DNA of 64,000 nucleotides, taken from positions 62,001-126,000 of the forward strand of contig CAMHJQ010000001.1 in assembly GCA_946185485.1 (NCBI GenBank). Reading direction: 5' to 3'. The stretch is from an uncultured Prevotellaceae bacterium. GTDB lineage: Bacteria > Bacteroidota > Bacteroidia > Bacteroidales > Bacteroidaceae. Numbering within the stretch: the first letter of the stretch is position 1; each line of letters starts with the position of its first letter. Below, piece by piece: positions 19,279-27,968 of this stretch. The notes under the pieces were generated by a model that had not been told where the DNA came from, ran no database searches, and was given only the letters and a program-made list of their open reading frames with translations. The position numbers and the translations under genes are program-made.

Positions 19279-19986
19279 TTATACTAAGTGGATAAATTGC
19301 TCTTCATGATACTGCCGCTCTATTTGTTCGACCTCCCTGACGGCATCGTCAGCCAGGCAGAACTCGTCATCGCAAAGGGTCTTGAGAATGAGCGCCTTCA
19401 CCTCCTCCAGTCCAACATCCGTGTGATCCTTCAGCAGCGTGATGCGCTGACGCACGCTTTGAATACCCTTCGACTCCAATTTCTCGGCACTGGGCGTAAT
19501 GGCGTTCAGCATGTGATTCATATTGGTATCATACAGCAGTGTGCCATGGACGATGGAACGGTTGGGAAGCTTGTAGCAGGCTGTCCCACTTACCTTTCTG
19601 TCGTCTATCAGCACGTCGTTATGACGAGTACCGACAGCGTCGATGCCCAGCTTGCGCAACACCAGCAGCAGCAAGTTGACATAGCGGTTGAAGGCAAATC
19701 CCACATCCTCAGTAGGTGTTACAAACGACAACATCAAGTTCGACAGGTCGGCATACACACAGCCGCCGCCGCTCTTCCTGCGATACATCGCTATGCCGTG
19801 CCGACGGCAGTAGTCGGCATCCACTTCATTCTCCAGATGCTGGTTGCGCCCGAAGATGACGGTAGGCGTCACCTGCCACAGCAGGAAATAATCACCAGCG
19901 GGCATGGTGCGGGCAACATACTCCTCCAAAGCCAGATAAAATGGAAGCGGACGCAAAACGTCACTGGACAAGCTAACGTGTGTCAT
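19279..19986 (-). CDS. lplA: Lipoate-protein ligase A family protein
   Basis: This 235-residue biotin/lipoate ligase-fold enzyme attaches lipoate (or a lipoyl precursor) to GcvH. It shows FGRNQHLENEV, the RRKSGGGCVYAD motif (RRxSGGG) and the conserved lysine in DDRKVSGTA that contacts lipoyl-AMP. It lacks the extra accessory domain of E. coli LplA, as many short LplA proteins do. It is the first gene of the operon, 5 bp before gcvT, so cofactor attachment and the glycine cleavage enzymes are expressed together. Whether it is a free-lipoate ligase or a transferase cannot be settled from sequence. Confidence 0.9.
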   Translation of the reverse strand: MTHVSLSSDVLRPLPFYLALEEYVARTMPAGDYFLLWQVTPTVIFGRNQHLENEVDADYCRRHGIAMYRRKSGGGCVYADLSNLMLSFVTPTEDVGFAFNRYVNLLLLVLRKLGIDAVGTRHNDVLIDDRKVSGTACYKLPNRSIVHGTLLYDTNMNHMLNAITPSAEKLESKGIQSVRQRITLLKDHTDVGLEEVKALILKTLCDDEFCLADDAVREVEQIERQYHEEQFIHLV

Positions 19987-20007
19987 GAGTTTTTAGTTAT
20001 TACATTG

Positions 20008-20038
20008 CAAATATATGAAGAATTTATGTAATAAGCAA
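20008..20038 (-). promoter_or_regulatory. Promoter of the lplA-gcvT-gcvH-gcvPA-gcvPB-lpd operon
   Basis: On the minus strand a -7 box TATATTTG (20015 down to 20008) lies 22 bp before the lplA ATG, with CTTG about 20 bp upstream as a possible -33 element. It is back to back with the dxs promoter. No glycine riboswitch is apparent in the short leader. Confidence 0.5.
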
Positions 20039-20063
20039 GGATTTTGGGAAAAATTCAAATAAA

Positions 20064-20095
20064 TTTGGCATTTCGCTTACTAATTCGTACCTTTG
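20064..20095 (+). promoter_or_regulatory. Promoter of dxs (TTTG / TACCTTTG)
   Basis: TTTG (20064-20067) and TACCTTTG (20088-20095) are separated by 20 bp. The TTG at 20093 that opens the longest frame lies inside the -7 box, so it cannot be the start; the GTG at 20117 is used instead. Confidence 0.7.
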
Positions 20096-20116
20096 CACCA
20101 AAATAGACATAAAGAA

Positions 20117-22018
20117 GTGGAACTACTCAATGAAATAGATTTTCCTGAAGACCTCAGGAAACTGTCTGTTGACGAGTTGCCGGAAGTATGCCGGGAACTC
20201 CGTGAGGATATTGTCAAGGAGCTGTCTGTCAATCCCGGCCACCTCGCATCCAGTCTGGGAGCCACAGAGATAACTGTAGCCCTGCACTACGTGTATGACA
20301 CCCCCAACGATCGCATCGTGTGGGATGTCGGTCATCAGGCCTATGGACACAAGATACTCACTGGGCGCCGCAAGCTCTTCAACACCAACCGCAAGCTGGG
20401 TGGACTTCGTCCCTTCCCATCGCCCGAAGAGAGCGACTATGACTCGTTCATCTGCGGACATGCATCCAACAGCATCTCGGCAGCCTTGGGCATGGCCATT
20501 GCCGCCAAGGGTACTGACAGGAAGGTTGTAGCTGTCATTGGTGACGGTGCAATGTCTGGCGGACTGGCATACGAGGGACTGAACAATGTCTCGTCAACCG
20601 ACAACGATATCCTCATCATCCTCAACGACAACAATATGTCCATTGACCGCGCTGTAGGTGGCATGCAGGAATATCTACTTTCTCTGAATACCAATGAGAC
20701 CTACAACGCCCTACGTTTCAAGGTGACACGCTGGCTCCACAAGATAGGACTGTTCGAGGACGACCGTCGCCGCGGACTCATCCGTTTGACGAACGCCCTC
20801 AAGTCGGCCATCTCGCACCAGCAGAATGTCTTCGAGGGCATGGACATCCGTTACTTCGGTCCCTTCAACGGGCACGATGTCAAAGAACTGGTACGTATCC
20901 TGCGCCAGCTAAAGCCAATGAAGGGTCCCAAGTTGCTGCACCTACACACCCAAAAGGGGCATGGCTACGCCCCGGCCGAGAAGGATGTCACTATCTGGCA
21001 CGCTCCAGGCAAGTTTGATGCTGCAACCGGCAAGCGCATGGTCGACAACAACGAGAACACTCCGCCGCGCTTTCAGGACGTCTTCGGCGAGACCCTGCTC
21101 GAACTGGCTCGTCAGAATGATAAGATTGTAGGAGTCACGCCAGCCATGCCAACAGGCTGCTCTATGAACATCATGATGAAGGAGATGCCCGAACGCACCT
21201 TCGATGTTGGCATTGCCGAAGGACATGCCGTCACCTTCTCTGCTGGCATGGCCAAGGAGGGGTTGCAGCCCTTCTGCAACATCTACAGTGCCTTCGCCCA
21301 GCGAGCCTACGACAACATCATCCATGACGTCGCCATCCTCAGCCTGCCCGTTGTGCTATGCCTCGACCGCTCAGGACTCGTCGGCGAGGACGGCCCCACG
21401 CACCATGGTGCCTTCGACCTGGCAGCACTGCGTCCCATCCCCAACCTCACTATCGCCTCTCCCATGGACGAGCACGAACTGCGCCGTCTGATGTTTACCG
21501 CCCAACTGCCCAACCAGGGTCCCTTCGTCATACGCTATCCACGTGGCAACGGGTCGATCATCGACTGGCGCTGTCCGCTGGAGGCCATCAAGGTAGGCAC
21601 TGGCCGCTGTCTGCGCGAAGGCTGCGACGTCGCTGTCATTACCCTCGGTCCCATCGGCATCATTGCCCAACAGGCTATCGCCGAATTCTCAGCAGGTTAC
21701 GATTCGTCCGTCACGAACAAAGGAGTCGCCCACTACGACCTTCGCTTCCTCAAACCTTTGGACGAAGACTTGCTCCACGAGATAGGGCGGAAGTTCAAGC
21801 GAATTATCACTATCGAGGACGGTGTGCGTAACGGGGGCATGGGTTCTGCCGTCTTGGAATGGATGGCTGACCACGGCTATACGCCCATTATCAAGCGACT
21901 CGGACTGCCCGACAGTTTCGTTGAGCACGGTACTGTTGCCCAGCTACAACATATCACGGGCATTGACAAGGAATCCATCAAATCCGCCATTCAAGAATCC
22001 GTCCAAGAAAAAAGTTAA
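20117..22018 (+). CDS. dxs: 1-deoxy-D-xylulose-5-phosphate synthase
   Basis: This 633-residue thiamine-diphosphate enzyme condenses pyruvate and glyceraldehyde 3-phosphate, the first step of the MEP isoprenoid pathway. Signatures: [17 protein letters not shown], the ThDP/metal motif [16 protein letters not shown] ending in NDNNMS, and [15 protein letters not shown] in the pyrimidine domain. The start is the GTG at 20117 (protein begins [13 protein letters not shown]), which aligns with the usual Dxs N-terminus and leaves a short 5' leader after the promoter at 20088. Downstream trkA starts 56 bp after the stop. Confidence 0.95.
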   Translation: MELLNEIDFPEDLRKLSVDELPEVCRELREDIVKELSVNPGHLASSLGATEITVALHYVYDTPNDRIVWDVGHQAYGHKILTGRRKLFNTNRKLGGLRPFPSPEESDYDSFICGHASNSISAALGMAIAAKGTDRKVVAVIGDGAMSGGLAYEGLNNVSSTDNDILIILNDNNMSIDRAVGGMQEYLLSLNTNETYNALRFKVTRWLHKIGLFEDDRRRGLIRLTNALKSAISHQQNVFEGMDIRYFGPFNGHDVKELVRILRQLKPMKGPKLLHLHTQKGHGYAPAEKDVTIWHAPGKFDAATGKRMVDNNENTPPRFQDVFGETLLELARQNDKIVGVTPAMPTGCSMNIMMKEMPERTFDVGIAEGHAVTFSAGMAKEGLQPFCNIYSAFAQRAYDNIIHDVAILSLPVVLCLDRSGLVGEDGPTHHGAFDLAALRPIPNLTIASPMDEHELRRLMFTAQLPNQGPFVIRYPRGNGSIIDWRCPLEAIKVGTGRCLREGCDVAVITLGPIGIIAQQAIAEFSAGYDSSVTNKGVAHYDLRFLKPLDEDLLHEIGRKFKRIITIEDGVRNGGMGSAVLEWMADHGYTPIIKRLGLPDSFVEHGTVAQLQHITGIDKESIKSAIQESVQEKS

Positions 22019-22074
22019 GAATTTGCTACCGCGCAGAGTTAATCATAAATATTAAACATCAAACTTTAAAGTTC

Positions 22075-23418
22075 ATGAAGATCGTCATTGCCGGAGCAGG
22101 TGCCGTAGGCACACACCTGTCAAAACTACTCTCACGCGACCATCAAGACTGCGTGCTCATCGATGAAGACGCCGACCGTCTGGGCGACCTCGACAGTCGA
22201 TACGACATCATGACATTACAAGGGCGAACCACCTCCATTAACACCATGAAGGAGGCCGGTGTCGACCATGCCGATCTTTTCGTGGGCGTTACGCCCGATG
22301 AGAGCCGCAACATGAACGCCTGCATGATAGCCCACGCCTTAGGTGCGAAGAAGACCGTTGCCCGCATCGACAATTTCGAATACCTCGATCCCTCCCGCAA
22401 AGAGTTGTTTCAGCAGATGGGCATCAACTCACTCATCTTCCCTGAGGTGCTGGCAGCCATCGACATCACCAACGGACTCAAGATGTCGTGGGCACGCCAG
22501 CGTATCGACATCCACGGCGGCGCACTCATCCTCCTCGGCATCAAGCTGCGCGAAACCTGCGAGATACTCAACCAACCGCTAAGGACGCTCTGCGGACCTG
22601 ACGACCCTTACCACGTCGTAGCCATCAAACGCGGCGACGACACCCTCATTCCGGGCGGTAACGACGAACTGCACGTCAACGACATCGCCTACTTCATGAC
22701 TACGCGCGAGTACATTTCTTATATACGTAAGATTGTCGGCAAAGAACACTATACCGACGTCAAGAATGTCATCATCATGGGTGGCGGGCGCACAGCCGTG
22801 CGTGTCGCCAAGACTGCCCCCGACTATATGAACCTCAAGATTATCGAGATTAACCAGCAGCGTTGCGAAAAGCTCAACGAGAAACTCGCTGACCTCGACC
22901 TCATGGTCATCCACGGAGACGGGCGAGACCTCGGACTGCTGCAGGAGGAGGGCATCCAGCACACGCAGGCCTTCGTGGCACTCACCGGCAATGCCGAGAC
23001 CAACATCCTGGCTTGTCTCACCGCCAAGCGCCTGGGCGTGCGCAAGACTGTTGCCATGGTCGAGAACCTCGACTATGTGGAAATGGCAGAACGTCTCGAC
23101 ATCGGCACCATCATCAACAAGAAAACGCTCGCTGCCAGCCACATCTACCAGATGATGCTCGACGCCGACGTTTCCAACGTGCGCTCGCTGATGCTCCTCG
23201 ACTCTGACGTCGCCGAGTTCATTGCTGCTCCCGGCTCCAAGGTCACCAAATACGACGTCAAGGACCTGGGGCTGCCCTTCGGCGTCACCATCGGTGGACT
23301 GGTGCGCAACAACCAGGGCATCCTTGTCAATGGTAACACCCGCATCCAAGCTGGCGACTCCGTCATGGTGTTCTGCCACGAGCATCACCTCAAGAAAGCA
23401 GAAAAATACTTCAGATGA
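22075..23418 (+). CDS. trkA: Trk system potassium transporter regulatory subunit TrkA
   Basis: This 447-residue cytoplasmic protein has two RCK units, each a Rossmann fold (GAGAVGTHLSKLL at the N-terminus, MGGGRTAVRVAK at about residue 230) followed by a TrkA_C domain. It binds nucleotides and gates the TrkH channel. The pair is translationally coupled: its TGA overlaps the trkH ATG by 4 bp. The gap before it ends in an AT-rich run resembling TTAAACATCAAACTTTAAAG, of the short-unit type seen elsewhere in this window. Confidence 0.96.
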   Translation: MKIVIAGAGAVGTHLSKLLSRDHQDCVLIDEDADRLGDLDSRYDIMTLQGRTTSINTMKEAGVDHADLFVGVTPDESRNMNACMIAHALGAKKTVARIDNFEYLDPSRKELFQQMGINSLIFPEVLAAIDITNGLKMSWARQRIDIHGGALILLGIKLRETCEILNQPLRTLCGPDDPYHVVAIKRGDDTLIPGGNDELHVNDIAYFMTTREYISYIRKIVGKEHYTDVKNVIIMGGGRTAVRVAKTAPDYMNLKIIEINQQRCEKLNEKLADLDLMVIHGDGRDLGLLQEEGIQHTQAFVALTGNAETNILACLTAKRLGVRKTVAMVENLDYVEMAERLDIGTIINKKTLAASHIYQMMLDADVSNVRSLMLLDSDVAEFIAAPGSKVTKYDVKDLGLPFGVTIGGLVRNNQGILVNGNTRIQAGDSVMVFCHEHHLKKAEKYFR

Positions 23419-24887
23419 ACTACAAACTGCTATACAAGATCATTGGCTCTCTACTCTTCCTGCTCGGAGCACTGCTGGCCCTATGCATCGTCCTCACCGT
23501 CTACTACCACGAGGACGACATGCCGGCATTCCTCATAGCAGCCATCCTCACCATCAGCACAGGCTTCATTCTGAAATACCTCGGGCGCGATGCCGACAAC
23601 AACCTCAGCCGCCGCGACGCCTACCTGCTGGTCACTGCTACATGGGTCGTCTTCTCGTTCTTCGGCATGCTACCCTTCCTCGTCGGAGGCTACATACCTA
23701 ACGTCACCGACGCCTTCTTCGAGACCATGTCGGGATTCACTACCACAGGCGCCACCATCCTCACCAACATCGACAGTCTTCCACACACCATCCTCTACTG
23801 GCGCTCCATGACACAGTGGATAGGCGGACTCGGTATCGTCTTCTTCACCATCGCCATCCTGCCCTCCATGGTAGGTAGCGGCAGCGTCAAGGTCTTCGCG
23901 GCAGAAGCCACAGGCCCCATGCGTGCCAAGATGCACCCTCGACTCTCTACCATGGCCAAATGGATATGGACCGTCTACCTGGCCCTCACCATAGGCTGCA
24001 TCCTAGCCTTCTTCGCCTGCGGCATGCAATGGTTCGACAGCATCAACTATGCCCTCACCACCACAGCAACCGGCGGCTTCGCACCACACGACAATCCCTC
24101 TTATCTCGAACAAAACCCGGCGTTCAGCGCCCAATACTCTACCTACGCCTCCGCCCTTTTCCAGTTCCTCGCGGGCATCAACTTCGCCATGCTCTACATG
24201 GCGGTCATCAAGTTCAAGATAGGGTCACTGTTCCGCAGTTCCGAATTCAAGGTATACCTCGCCATCGTGGCCATCGCCACCCTCTTCATCGCTTGGCTGC
24301 TGGTCAAAGATAACGGCTATGGCTATGAGCACGCCTTCCGCTCGTCGCTTTTCCACGTGGTCTCCGTCATCACCACCACGGGCATTTTCGTCGATGACCT
24401 GGCCAGCTGGCCTCACATCACATGGGTCATCCTGGGTTCACTGATGTTCCTCGGAGCATGCGCAGGGTCTACCACGGGTGGATTCAAGACTATCCGCGGC
24501 ATCATGGTGTTCAAGGTGCTGCGCAACGAGTTCCGTAAGAGTCTCCACCCCAACGCTGTCCTGCCCGTTAAGGTCAACGGCCAGGCTATCCCCCAGCAAA
24601 AACTCTCGGCACTGCTTGCCTTCTTTGCCATCTACACCATCATGCTCGTCCTGACGGCTACTATCATGATTACTGCCGGCATCGACAACACCAATGCCAT
24701 CGTCATCGCCCTCAGCTGTTTGAGCAACGTCGGAGCCACCCTCGATACTGGTATCGGCACCGTCATGTCGTGGGCCGAGCTTTCTGTCCCCCTCAAGTGG
24801 ACGTGTACCTTCCTCATGCTCGTAGGACGTCTCGAAATCATGTCCGTCCTTATTCTTTTCACCCCCACCTTCTGGAAGGACAACTGA
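23415..24887 (+). CDS. trkH: Trk system potassium uptake protein TrkH
   Basis: This 490-residue inner-membrane protein has about ten hydrophobic segments and the four selectivity-filter loops of the TrkH/KtrB family: TMSGFTTTGATIL, TTATGGFAPHD, VSVITTTGIF and LSCLSNVGATL, plus the GACAGSTTGGFK segment. It forms the potassium channel whose gating partner is TrkA. It overlaps trkA by 4 bp. Confidence 0.96.
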   Translation: MNYKLLYKIIGSLLFLLGALLALCIVLTVYYHEDDMPAFLIAAILTISTGFILKYLGRDADNNLSRRDAYLLVTATWVVFSFFGMLPFLVGGYIPNVTDAFFETMSGFTTTGATILTNIDSLPHTILYWRSMTQWIGGLGIVFFTIAILPSMVGSGSVKVFAAEATGPMRAKMHPRLSTMAKWIWTVYLALTIGCILAFFACGMQWFDSINYALTTTATGGFAPHDNPSYLEQNPAFSAQYSTYASALFQFLAGINFAMLYMAVIKFKIGSLFRSSEFKVYLAIVAIATLFIAWLLVKDNGYGYEHAFRSSLFHVVSVITTTGIFVDDLASWPHITWVILGSLMFLGACAGSTTGGFKTIRGIMVFKVLRNEFRKSLHPNAVLPVKVNGQAIPQQKLSALLAFFAIYTIMLVLTATIMITAGIDNTNAIVIALSCLSNVGATLDTGIGTVMSWAELSVPLKWTCTFLMLVGRLEIMSVLILFTPTFWKDN

Positions 24888-25005
24888 TATTCTCCATGCC
24901 ATCGCGATATGGAGGAACCTTATATACTTGTTGGAACCGCTGCCGATGATACATCAGCAAAAGTCCGTGAAACATGGTATAAGGTTGGTTTTGCAGATTC
25001 TTTGT

Positions 25006-25013
25006 ACCTTTGC
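25006..25013 (+). promoter_or_regulatory. -7 promoter box (TACCTTTG) of the second CAZyme cluster
   Basis: TACCTTTG lies 34 bp before the ATG at 25048, with TTGG about 17 bp upstream. It places transcription after the longer in-frame start at 24928 and supports 25048 as the real start. Confidence 0.6.
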
Positions 25014-25047
25014 ACACGAAATAAAAGAACTGAAAACCAAAATGACA

Positions 25048-27924
25048 ATGAAACGCAAAATAACACTTTTCGCTGCCCTGACGATGACGCTGGGCGGCAT
25101 GGCTCAGAACCCCTTCGTCCAGACATGGTACACGAGCGACCCGGCACCGATGGTGCACGATGGCACGATGTATGTCTATACCGGACACGACGAGGACAAC
25201 GCCGACTTCTTCTGGATGCAGGAGTGGCGCGTGTATTCAACACGGGACATGGTGAACTGGCAGGACCACGGCAGTCCGCTAGCCCTGGAGAGCTTCTCAT
25301 GGGCTGACGACCGCGCCTGGGCGACACAGACCATCGAGCGCAACGGCAAGTTCTACTGGTACATCTGTGCCCACTCGAAGCTGACGAACGGCATGGCCAT
25401 CGGCGTCGCCGTCAGTGACTCGCCGACGGGACCGTTCCGCGACGCCTTAGGAAAGCCGCTATACGATGACGGATCGTGGGACCACATTGACCCGACAGTG
25501 ATGATTGACGACGACGGACAGGCCTGGCTGATGTGGGGCAACCCGCAGTGCTACTACCTGAAGCTAAACGAGGACATGGTGTCATACAGCGGCGAATTAG
25601 GCAAGCTGGCCATGACGGAGGAAGCCTTCGGCGGTCCGATGATGAAGCTGCGCGAAAAAGGCAAGCAGTATAAGGACTCGTATGTCGAGGGGCCGTGGAT
25701 CAGGAAAGTTGACAGTTCAAAGTTCAAAGTAGAAAGCTCCAAGCAGTACCAGCTGCTGTATGCGGCAGGCGGCGTGCCCGAGCATATCTCGTACAGCACG
25801 GCTCCCCACCCCACGGGACCGTGGACGTATGCCGGCGAGATTATGCCGCTGTCAGACACGAAGTCGTTCACCAACCACTGCGGTGTGGCCGACTACAAGG
25901 GACACTCCTACTTCTTCTACCATACGGGCAAGTTGCCCGGTGGCGGCGGCTTCGGTCGCAGCGTGGCCGTGGAGGAGTTCAAATACAACGACGACGGTGG
26001 TTTTCCCACCATCCTGCCTACCGACGAGGGCGTGAAGCCCGTGGCCAAGTTCGACCCCTACCGACAGGTAGAGGCCGAGACGATGGCCTTCTCGAAGGGC
26101 GTGAAGACTGCCCAGTGGATTATGGAAGACGGCGAACGCCCCGAGGTGAAGAACCGCCTCGGCGTCTATGTCACCGACATCCATAACGGCGACTACATCA
26201 AGCTGCAGAATGTCCACCTTTGCTACAAGATGCCGCGAACCTTCACCGCCCGTGTGGCCAGCGGACTGCGCGGCGGACAGATAGAGATACGGTTGGACAG
26301 CGTCGGCGGTCAGCTGCTCGGCACCTTGGACGTGCCCGGCACTGGCGGCTGGGAGAAGTGGCAGACGGTGACTGCCGACCTGGCAGCCCTCGACAGCTAT
26401 CCCGGCCATCTGCACACCCGCGACATGTACTTCGTGTTCAAGGGCCGCAAAGGTCCGCAGCTCTTCAACTTCGACTGGTGGGAGATGCGGGGACTGGAGC
26501 AGGTGAACATGCCGCTGTTCCAGACGAAATATACCGCTGACCCGTCACCACTGGTGGTGGGCGACACACTGTTCCTCTACACGTCGCACGACGCCTCGCC
26601 CGAGGACATCCCCGACGAGAACGAGAAGTCATCGGCAGGATTCTTCATGTACGACTGGCTGCTGTGGTCCACGACCGACATGGTGAACTGGACGGAGCAC
26701 GGTGCCGTGGCCTCGCTGAAGGACTTCCCCTGGCGTTCGCGTGAGAACGGTGCCTGGGCCATCCAGACCGTTGAGCGCAACGGCAAGTACTACCTCTATG
26801 CCCCCCTGCACGGACACGGCATCGGCGTATTAGTGGCCGACTCGCCCTACGGTCCCTTCAAGGACCCTCTGGGCAAACCGCTGGTGTGGGACCAGAGCAA
26901 CTGGTACGACATAGACCCCAGCGTCTATACCGACGACGGTCAGGCCTATATGTACTGGGGTAACCCCCATACCTTCTGGGCCAAGCTCAACGACGACATG
27001 ACCAGCATCAAGATAGAGGCAGGCGTGCCCGAGGCTGATGCCTCGGGCACCACAGCTCGCGAAGCGTCGGTGACGGGTGTCACCAAGCTGCCGCACATCC
27101 CCAACTACCAGGAGGGACCGTGGTTCTACAAGCGCAACGGGCACTACTACCTCGGCTTCGCCTCGACGTGCTGTCCCGAAGCGTTAGGCTATGCCATGAG
27201 CGACAAGCCCACAGGACCATGGCAGTGGAAGGGCTATATCATGAAGCCCACCCAGCGCGACCGCGGCAATCACCCCGGCATCTGCGACTACAAGGGACAC
27301 TCGTATGTGTTCGGCCAGAACTACGACCTGATGCACCTCGACACCTACGTGCACCACGAGCGCCGCAGCGTCTCGGCCACGGAGATTACCTACAATGCCG
27401 ACGGCACCATCCAGGAGGTGCCCTACTGGCTGGACCAGGAGCCCATCAAGCAGCTGCACTGGTTGAACCCCTACCGTCGCGTGGAGGCCGAGACCATGGC
27501 CTGGGGCTACGGACTGAAGTCGTCGAAGATGGGCATCCAGAACACAGGTGTCGTCAAGGACATGCCTGAATCGACGGGCAAGCGCAACATGTATATCTAT
27601 GACATCAACGATGGCGAATACATCCGGCTGCGCGGCGTGGACTTCGGCACCGGTGCCAAGCAGTTCAGCATCGTGGCAGCAGCGGGAGCTGTTGCGACGC
27701 AGTCGCAACCAACTGAAAACGCGGGCTGTACCATCACGCTGCGCATAGACAGCCCGAAGGGTGACGCCATCGGCACAGCTGTCATCAAGAGTACGGGCAG
27801 CGCAGACAAGTACAAGACCTTTACCACGAAGGTTAAGGGCGCTACGGGCGTCCACGACCTGTACCTCTGCTTCGACAAGGCCCAAGGCGACGTCAGACTG
27901 GATTGGTGGCAGTTTAAAAAGTAA
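25048..27924 (+). CDS. Tandem GH43-CBM6-GH43-CBM6 enzyme
   Basis: The start at 25048 opens a signal peptide (MKRKITLFAA, cleavage after GGMAQ) and lies after the promoter; ATG 25042 is possible too. The 958-residue protein holds two GH43 propellers, each followed by a CBM6-like module: GH43 at about 25-330 (Asp31, Asp148, Glu214), CBM6 at 335-480 (PYRQVEAETMAFSKG, FNFDWWEM), GH43 at 487-810 (Asp498 in YTADPS, YDIDPSVY, YQEGPW) and CBM6 at 815-958 (PYRRVEAETMAWGYG, VRLDWWQFK). The two halves are clearly related, so this is an internal duplication. A stretch SSKFKVESSK at about 223-232 is an insertion from a low-complexity DNA repeat. Likely an arabinofuranosidase or xylosidase acting on arabinoxylan. 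Confidence 0.93.
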   Translation: MKRKITLFAALTMTLGGMAQNPFVQTWYTSDPAPMVHDGTMYVYTGHDEDNADFFWMQEWRVYSTRDMVNWQDHGSPLALESFSWADDRAWATQTIERNGKFYWYICAHSKLTNGMAIGVAVSDSPTGPFRDALGKPLYDDGSWDHIDPTVMIDDDGQAWLMWGNPQCYYLKLNEDMVSYSGELGKLAMTEEAFGGPMMKLREKGKQYKDSYVEGPWIRKVDSSKFKVESSKQYQLLYAAGGVPEHISYSTAPHPTGPWTYAGEIMPLSDTKSFTNHCGVADYKGHSYFFYHTGKLPGGGGFGRSVAVEEFKYNDDGGFPTILPTDEGVKPVAKFDPYRQVEAETMAFSKGVKTAQWIMEDGERPEVKNRLGVYVTDIHNGDYIKLQNVHLCYKMPRTFTARVASGLRGGQIEIRLDSVGGQLLGTLDVPGTGGWEKWQTVTADLAALDSYPGHLHTRDMYFVFKGRKGPQLFNFDWWEMRGLEQVNMPLFQTKYTADPSPLVVGDTLFLYTSHDASPEDIPDENEKSSAGFFMYDWLLWSTTDMVNWTEHGAVASLKDFPWRSRENGAWAIQTVERNGKYYLYAPLHGHGIGVLVADSPYGPFKDPLGKPLVWDQSNWYDIDPSVYTDDGQAYMYWGNPHTFWAKLNDDMTSIKIEAGVPEADASGTTAREASVTGVTKLPHIPNYQEGPWFYKRNGHYYLGFASTCCPEALGYAMSDKPTGPWQWKGYIMKPTQRDRGNHPGICDYKGHSYVFGQNYDLMHLDTYVHHERRSVSATEITYNADGTIQEVPYWLDQEPIKQLHWLNPYRRVEAETMAWGYGLKSSKMGIQNTGVVKDMPESTGKRNMYIYDINDGEYIRLRGVDFGTGAKQFSIVAAAGAVATQSQPTENAGCTITLRIDSPKGDAIGTAVIKSTGSADKYKTFTTKVKGATGVHDLYLCFDKAQGDVRLDWWQFKK

Positions 27925-27966
27925 GAGGTAAGAGGTAAGAAGTAAGTAGTAATTATAATTAAGAAG
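27922..27966. repeat. Heptad repeat TAAGAGG/TAAGAAG at a gene junction
   Basis: Starting at the stop codon of the previous gene, TAAGAGG-type 7-base units are repeated and decay into TAAGTAGTAATTATAATTAAG before the next ATG. The same kind of run occurs at 56903-56940, also beginning at a stop codon. Confidence 0.6.
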
Positions 27967-27968
27967 AT

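Noticed and set aside
20093..20116. TTG start of dxs at 20093
   Set aside because: It lies in the -7 promoter element, so it cannot be translated from that transcript.
24890..24930. Terminator after trkH
   Set aside because: CTCCAT and ATGGAG can pair, but the stem is only 6 bp and lacks a T-run.
24928..25047. Longer N-terminus for the tandem GH43
   Set aside because: It lies upstream of or across the -7 box and would hide the signal peptide.
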